A stretch of 64,000 bases of DNA from Knoxdaviesia capensis. Its lineage: Eukaryota > Ascomycota > Sordariomycetes > Microascales > Gondwanamycetaceae. Both the position numbers and the translations under genes were made by a program. Shown here in pieces: positions 61,501 to 64,000 of this stretch; position 1 is the first letter of the stretch, and each line of letters opens with the position of its first letter. A model generated the notes under the pieces. The model was not told where the DNA came from. It did not search any database and was given only the letters and a program-made list of their open reading frames with translations. The stretch lies in contig LNGK01000004.1 in assembly GCA_001510575.1 (NCBI GenBank), positions 1,728,537-1,792,536 of the forward strand, in the 5' to 3' direction.

Positions 61501-62696
61501 TCTGCGCGGACTTTGAGTACTTCGGAGCTGAGTATGGCCGCGAGTGCTACTGCGGCAACGTCGTGGATACTACTAGCGTCGAGGCGCCTCTAAACGACTG
61601 TAGCATGACGTGTGCCGGAACGGCGCTACAGTTCTGCGGTGCGGGCGATCGTCTCGAGTTATATAGTAAGCGTGCTACGCTTGCATCGATACCTTCGGCT
61701 ACTTCCACTTCCACCACTAGCTCGACTTTGGCTACGCCCACGACTGCCTCCTCCACCTCGACTTCGGATGAGCCTTCTAGCACGTCGACCACCTCCACAT
61801 CGGAGGAGCCCACCTCGACCGCCCCAACTTCCACGTCGACAACCTCAACTTCCGAGGAGCCTACCACCACGTCGACTACCTCGTCGTCTACCTCCGCCAG
61901 CGAGGAGCCTTCCACCACGACTACCTCCGTCAGCGAGGAGCCTACCACCACGTCGACAACCTCGTCGTCTACCTCCGCCAGCGAGGAACCCACCACTACT
62001 CTGACCTCGACCACTGTTGTTCCCACTACCGTTTCACCCACCTCGTCCACGGCGACGCCCCAGCCCACGCTTGTGCACCGCGCCGTGATCGCAGAGGACT
62101 GGGCTCTAATCGGCTGCTGGAAGGAGGGCACCACCTCGCGTGCGCTCACCAGCAAGGGAACCGCCTCCGGCGACATGACGCTTGAGATGTGCGCGGAGTT
62201 CTGCGACGGCTACAAGTACTTCGGTACCGAGTACGGCGGCGAGTGCTACTGCGGCAACAGCCTGCACTCGAGCAGCGCCGAGGCCGACAGCCTGGACGAG
62301 TGCAGCATGACGTGCAACGGCGACGCCTACCAGTACTGCGGCGCCGGCAACCGCCTCGAGCTGTACGAGACCGACAAGACGATCGAGCTGCCCTCGCAGC
62401 CGGCCACCGTTGGCGACTTTACCTTCCTGGCCTGCCGCACCGAGCTGCCCGGTGGCCGTGCGCTCTCGGGCGCCGGCCACGCGGCCAGCGACATGACCAA
62501 CGAGAAGTGCGCGACGCTGTGCGCGGGCTTTGCCTTCTTCGCTACCGAGTATGGCGCCGAGTGCTACTGCGGTAATGAACTTGCCGCCGAGTCGCTCGAG
62601 GCTCCGGACTCGGACTGCTCGATGTTGTGTGGAGGTGCGCCGCTGGAGTTCTGCGGAGCTGGAAACAGATTGTCGGTGTACACGGCGAGCATGTAA
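58580..62696 (+). CDS. Secreted class II-type heme peroxidase with five WSC domains
   Basis: Two exons, 58580-59707 and 59790-62696, with an 82-nt phase-0 intron (GTAAGT...ATCTAG), encode 1344 residues. A signal peptide (about 1-18) precedes a plant/fungal-type peroxidase domain. The distal motif EWLRTGFHDM has Arg68 and His72, with Asp73 as likely calcium ligand, and the proximal heme ligand is His190 in ACGHTLGG. A beta-rich C-terminal module (about 377-530) follows. Then come five WSC domains at about 575-665, 772-864, 911-1003, 1145-1236 and 1251-1344, each with the ECYCGN core and conserved cysteines, joined by Thr/Ser-rich and probably O-mannosylated linkers. WSC domains bind glucans or other polysaccharides, so the enzyme is probably tethered to cell wall or plant polymers while it oxidises substrates with H2O2. 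There is no transmembrane segment after the last WSC. WSC2 and WSC3 are a recent duplication. The ATG at 58580 (TCACAATGA context) is chosen over an in-frame ATG 25 codons upstream because it starts the signal peptide. Confidence 0.93.
60681..60833 (+). repeat. 18-bp coding tandem repeat (Ser/Thr linker)
   Basis: About eight and a half head-to-tail copies of an 18-bp unit of type TCTTCGACCACTGCCGTG, coding for SSTTAV or SSTTVA in the linker between WSC1 and WSC2. Copy number is likely to vary between strains. Confidence 0.92.
60928..61684 (+). repeat. Duplicated WSC2/WSC3 segment
   Basis: Two copies of about 343 bp, 60928-61270 and 61342-61684, offset by 414 bp, covering the end of the linker and the whole WSC domain. 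They differ by a few substitutions, many of them third-position changes to A or T in the second copy. Confidence 0.88.
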
Positions 62697-63434
62697 GGGG
62701 CTGTTGTGTTAGGGGAGAGTGTTCTTTTCCATGAATCTTCTCTTATACATGCCATTCGTTCTCTTTTTTTGTTTGTTGATAGAGATTGTTTCATGTTGTT
62801 TATTTTTTTTTTACATTCATTTCATATCATATCTTCATTCATTTTTATTTCATGTCTGTCTACATAATTCTTCTAAGTTTCTTTCTCTTCCTGTTTATGA
62901 TGGTGTGGGGGTTGGCAACTGTTCATAGGTAGGTAGCCCTGGTTGAAGGAGTGTTGTTCGGGTTGCAGAGGAGGGTGATTAGCGAGGGCCTTTGTGGGTT
63001 CTTCACGGACATTTCCAATACCACGTCCATATATGGACAACCTTTTTTTCTTTTCTCAATATCTGCTTCAAGATGAACGCGGATACATGTGTGTATAATC
63101 TGTGATATGGCATCTGATACTCGGAAAACTGCTAGCAACTGGCTAGAGAGTATGCGCTAAGTTATATGCAAAGAGGGGAGTATATGCTAGCTGGAAATAT
63201 GGCGAAGTTGATACAAAATTTGAACAAGGAACAAAAAGATAACAGAACTCTGTGCTGGGAATGAATGCACTGGTGTACTTGCGGAAAAGCAAAGCAAGCA
63301 AGACAAGCTATGAAGTCGGAAACACTGGGCCTAGAACAGTCTTATCTTCCTCCTTTTGGTGATCCGCTTCCATGAGGGGTTACATGTAGATAGACAGACA
63401 ACGCACTCAGAGACGCATGGTCCCTCGACAGTTA
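62697..63434. other. Convergent intergenic region
   Basis: Holds the 3' UTRs of the peroxidase (plus) and the kynurenine monooxygenase (minus). T-rich stretches at 62720-62880 fit the peroxidase 3' UTR. No gene seen. Confidence 0.75.
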
Positions 63435-64000
63435 TCATAAGCCGACACAAGCGCGCAGCCAGGCAACTCCTGACACAAGCGGGCGGCGCCAGCGCGGCGA
63501 CAGAATCATGGCAGCAATGCCGAAGACCAGCGGCGTGGTGACAACAGCAGCCACAGCAGCCGACGCGGCGTACAGAACACGCAGCTGCGCGTTGGTCTTC
63601 TCCTGCACAACCGAGTAGCGGTCGTTGCCGAAGCTGATGCGCATGTACTTGGTCTGCCAGCCCAGCGACGGCAGCCTGACCGCCACCGTCTCCTCGAGGA
63701 ACTTGCGCAGCCGGTAGCCGCGCGACAGCACCGAGGCGCGCATCTCGACGTAGTTCTGCAGGGCGAGGTCGTTGATCGTGTGCGCGTCCGGCACGCGCAC
63801 CTCGGAGAACTCGGCCAGCGCAGCCGCGCGCACCGCGGCGGTGTCGGCAGGGGCCGCACTTGCCTCCGGCGCCGCGTCGGGCCGGTTGTCGGCGGCCGCG
63901 TCGCGGTGCTTGTCGAGCACGGCGAACAGCACCCGCACGTCCTCCATGCCGGCGTTCAGGCCCTGGCCGTAGAACGGCACCATGGCGTGGGCGGCGTCGC
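63435..64000 (-). CDS. BNA4: Kynurenine 3-monooxygenase, C-terminal part (runs off the window)
   Basis: Only the last 188 codons are present; the gene continues beyond 64000. The enzyme is an FAD-dependent monooxygenase that converts L-kynurenine to 3-hydroxykynurenine with NADPH and O2 in the kynurenine route to NAD, on the mitochondrial outer membrane. The edge of the window starts in the conserved FAD-binding motif GDAAHAMVPFYGQGLNAG, characteristic of KMO. Downstream the NDLALQNYVEMR segment and a C-terminal hydrophobic stretch (ASAAVAAVVTTPLVFGIAAM) agree with the family and with its membrane anchoring. An Ala/Pro/Asp-rich insert of about 30 residues lies between the FAD motif and that segment, where the family usually has a short loop. 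The stop codon ends at 63435. It converges on the peroxidase gene. Confidence 0.92.
   Translation of the reverse strand, partial: DAAHAMVPFYGQGLNAGMEDVRVLFAVLDKHRDAAADNRPDAAPEASAAPADTAAVRAAALAEFSEVRVPDAHTINDLALQNYVEMRASVLSRGYRLRKFLEETVAVRLPSLGWQTKYMRISFGNDRYSVVQEKTNAQLRVLYAASAAVAAVVTTPLVFGIAAMILSPRWRRPLVSGVAWLRACVGL

Noticed and set aside
61547..62176. A 209-codon antisense frame within the peroxidase-WSC gene
   Set aside because: It is a Val/Glu/Asp-rich complement of the Thr/Ser linker repeats. The sense frame encodes WSC domains.
1..64000. CRISPR arrays, operons, ribosome-binding sites and prophage features
   Set aside because: The window is eukaryotic nuclear DNA with spliceosomal introns. 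The simple repeats are microsatellites or minisatellites, not spacer-separated arrays.

Overview
The window looks like nuclear DNA of a filamentous ascomycete (Pezizomycotina, most likely a Sordariomycete). The evidence is short spliceosomal introns (54 to 134 nt) with GTRNGT donors and CTAAC-type branch sites, fungus-specific proteins (a class II peroxidase fused to WSC domains, a GRG-1-like small protein, an RWD-RBR ubiquitin ligase), and an LTR retrotransposon carrying the C-to-T/G-to-A scars of repeat-induced point mutation (RIP). Gene density is very low: eight well-supported genes or gene ends plus one broken gene in 64 kb.

Layout. 1-24612 is a gene desert of mixed base composition, rich in G/C homopolymers, GT/GA microsatellites and TACTGTACAGTA-like palindromes. 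It has a 34-N gap inside a poly-C tract and one weak protein-like remnant (18290-19006, minus strand). 24613-33108 holds three genes: an RWD-RBR E3 ligase (minus) divergent from dolichyl-diphosphatase CAX4 (plus), which converges on a seven-membrane-span protein with a long tail (minus). 33109-38908 is intergenic. 38909-43846 is a minus-strand run of three genes: an EBP/EXPERA protein, a GRG-1-like stress protein and a MARVEL-like membrane protein. 44602-49439 is a Ty1/copia element with paired 211-bp LTRs and a heavily RIPed interior. After 2.7 kb of intergenic DNA with telomere-like motifs comes a plus-strand Crinkler/RHS-type NTPase-nuclease gene (52099-54236) broken by one in-frame TAG. 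58580-62696 encodes a secreted heme peroxidase with five WSC domains, and the right edge holds the C-terminal part of kynurenine 3-monooxygenase (minus).

The housekeeping genes (CAX4 in N-glycosylation, the RBR ligase, kynurenine monooxygenase in NAD biosynthesis) share no obvious pathway. The accessory signal lies at 44.6-54.2 kb, where a RIPed copia element, telomere-like doublets and the interrupted effector-like gene sit together. The best candidates for something unusual are that interrupted gene with its Cys-containing N-terminus, the five-WSC peroxidase with a recent internal duplication, and the RIP boundary that falls inside both LTRs. All gene models come from reading splice signals and frames by eye. 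No similarity search or expression data were available.
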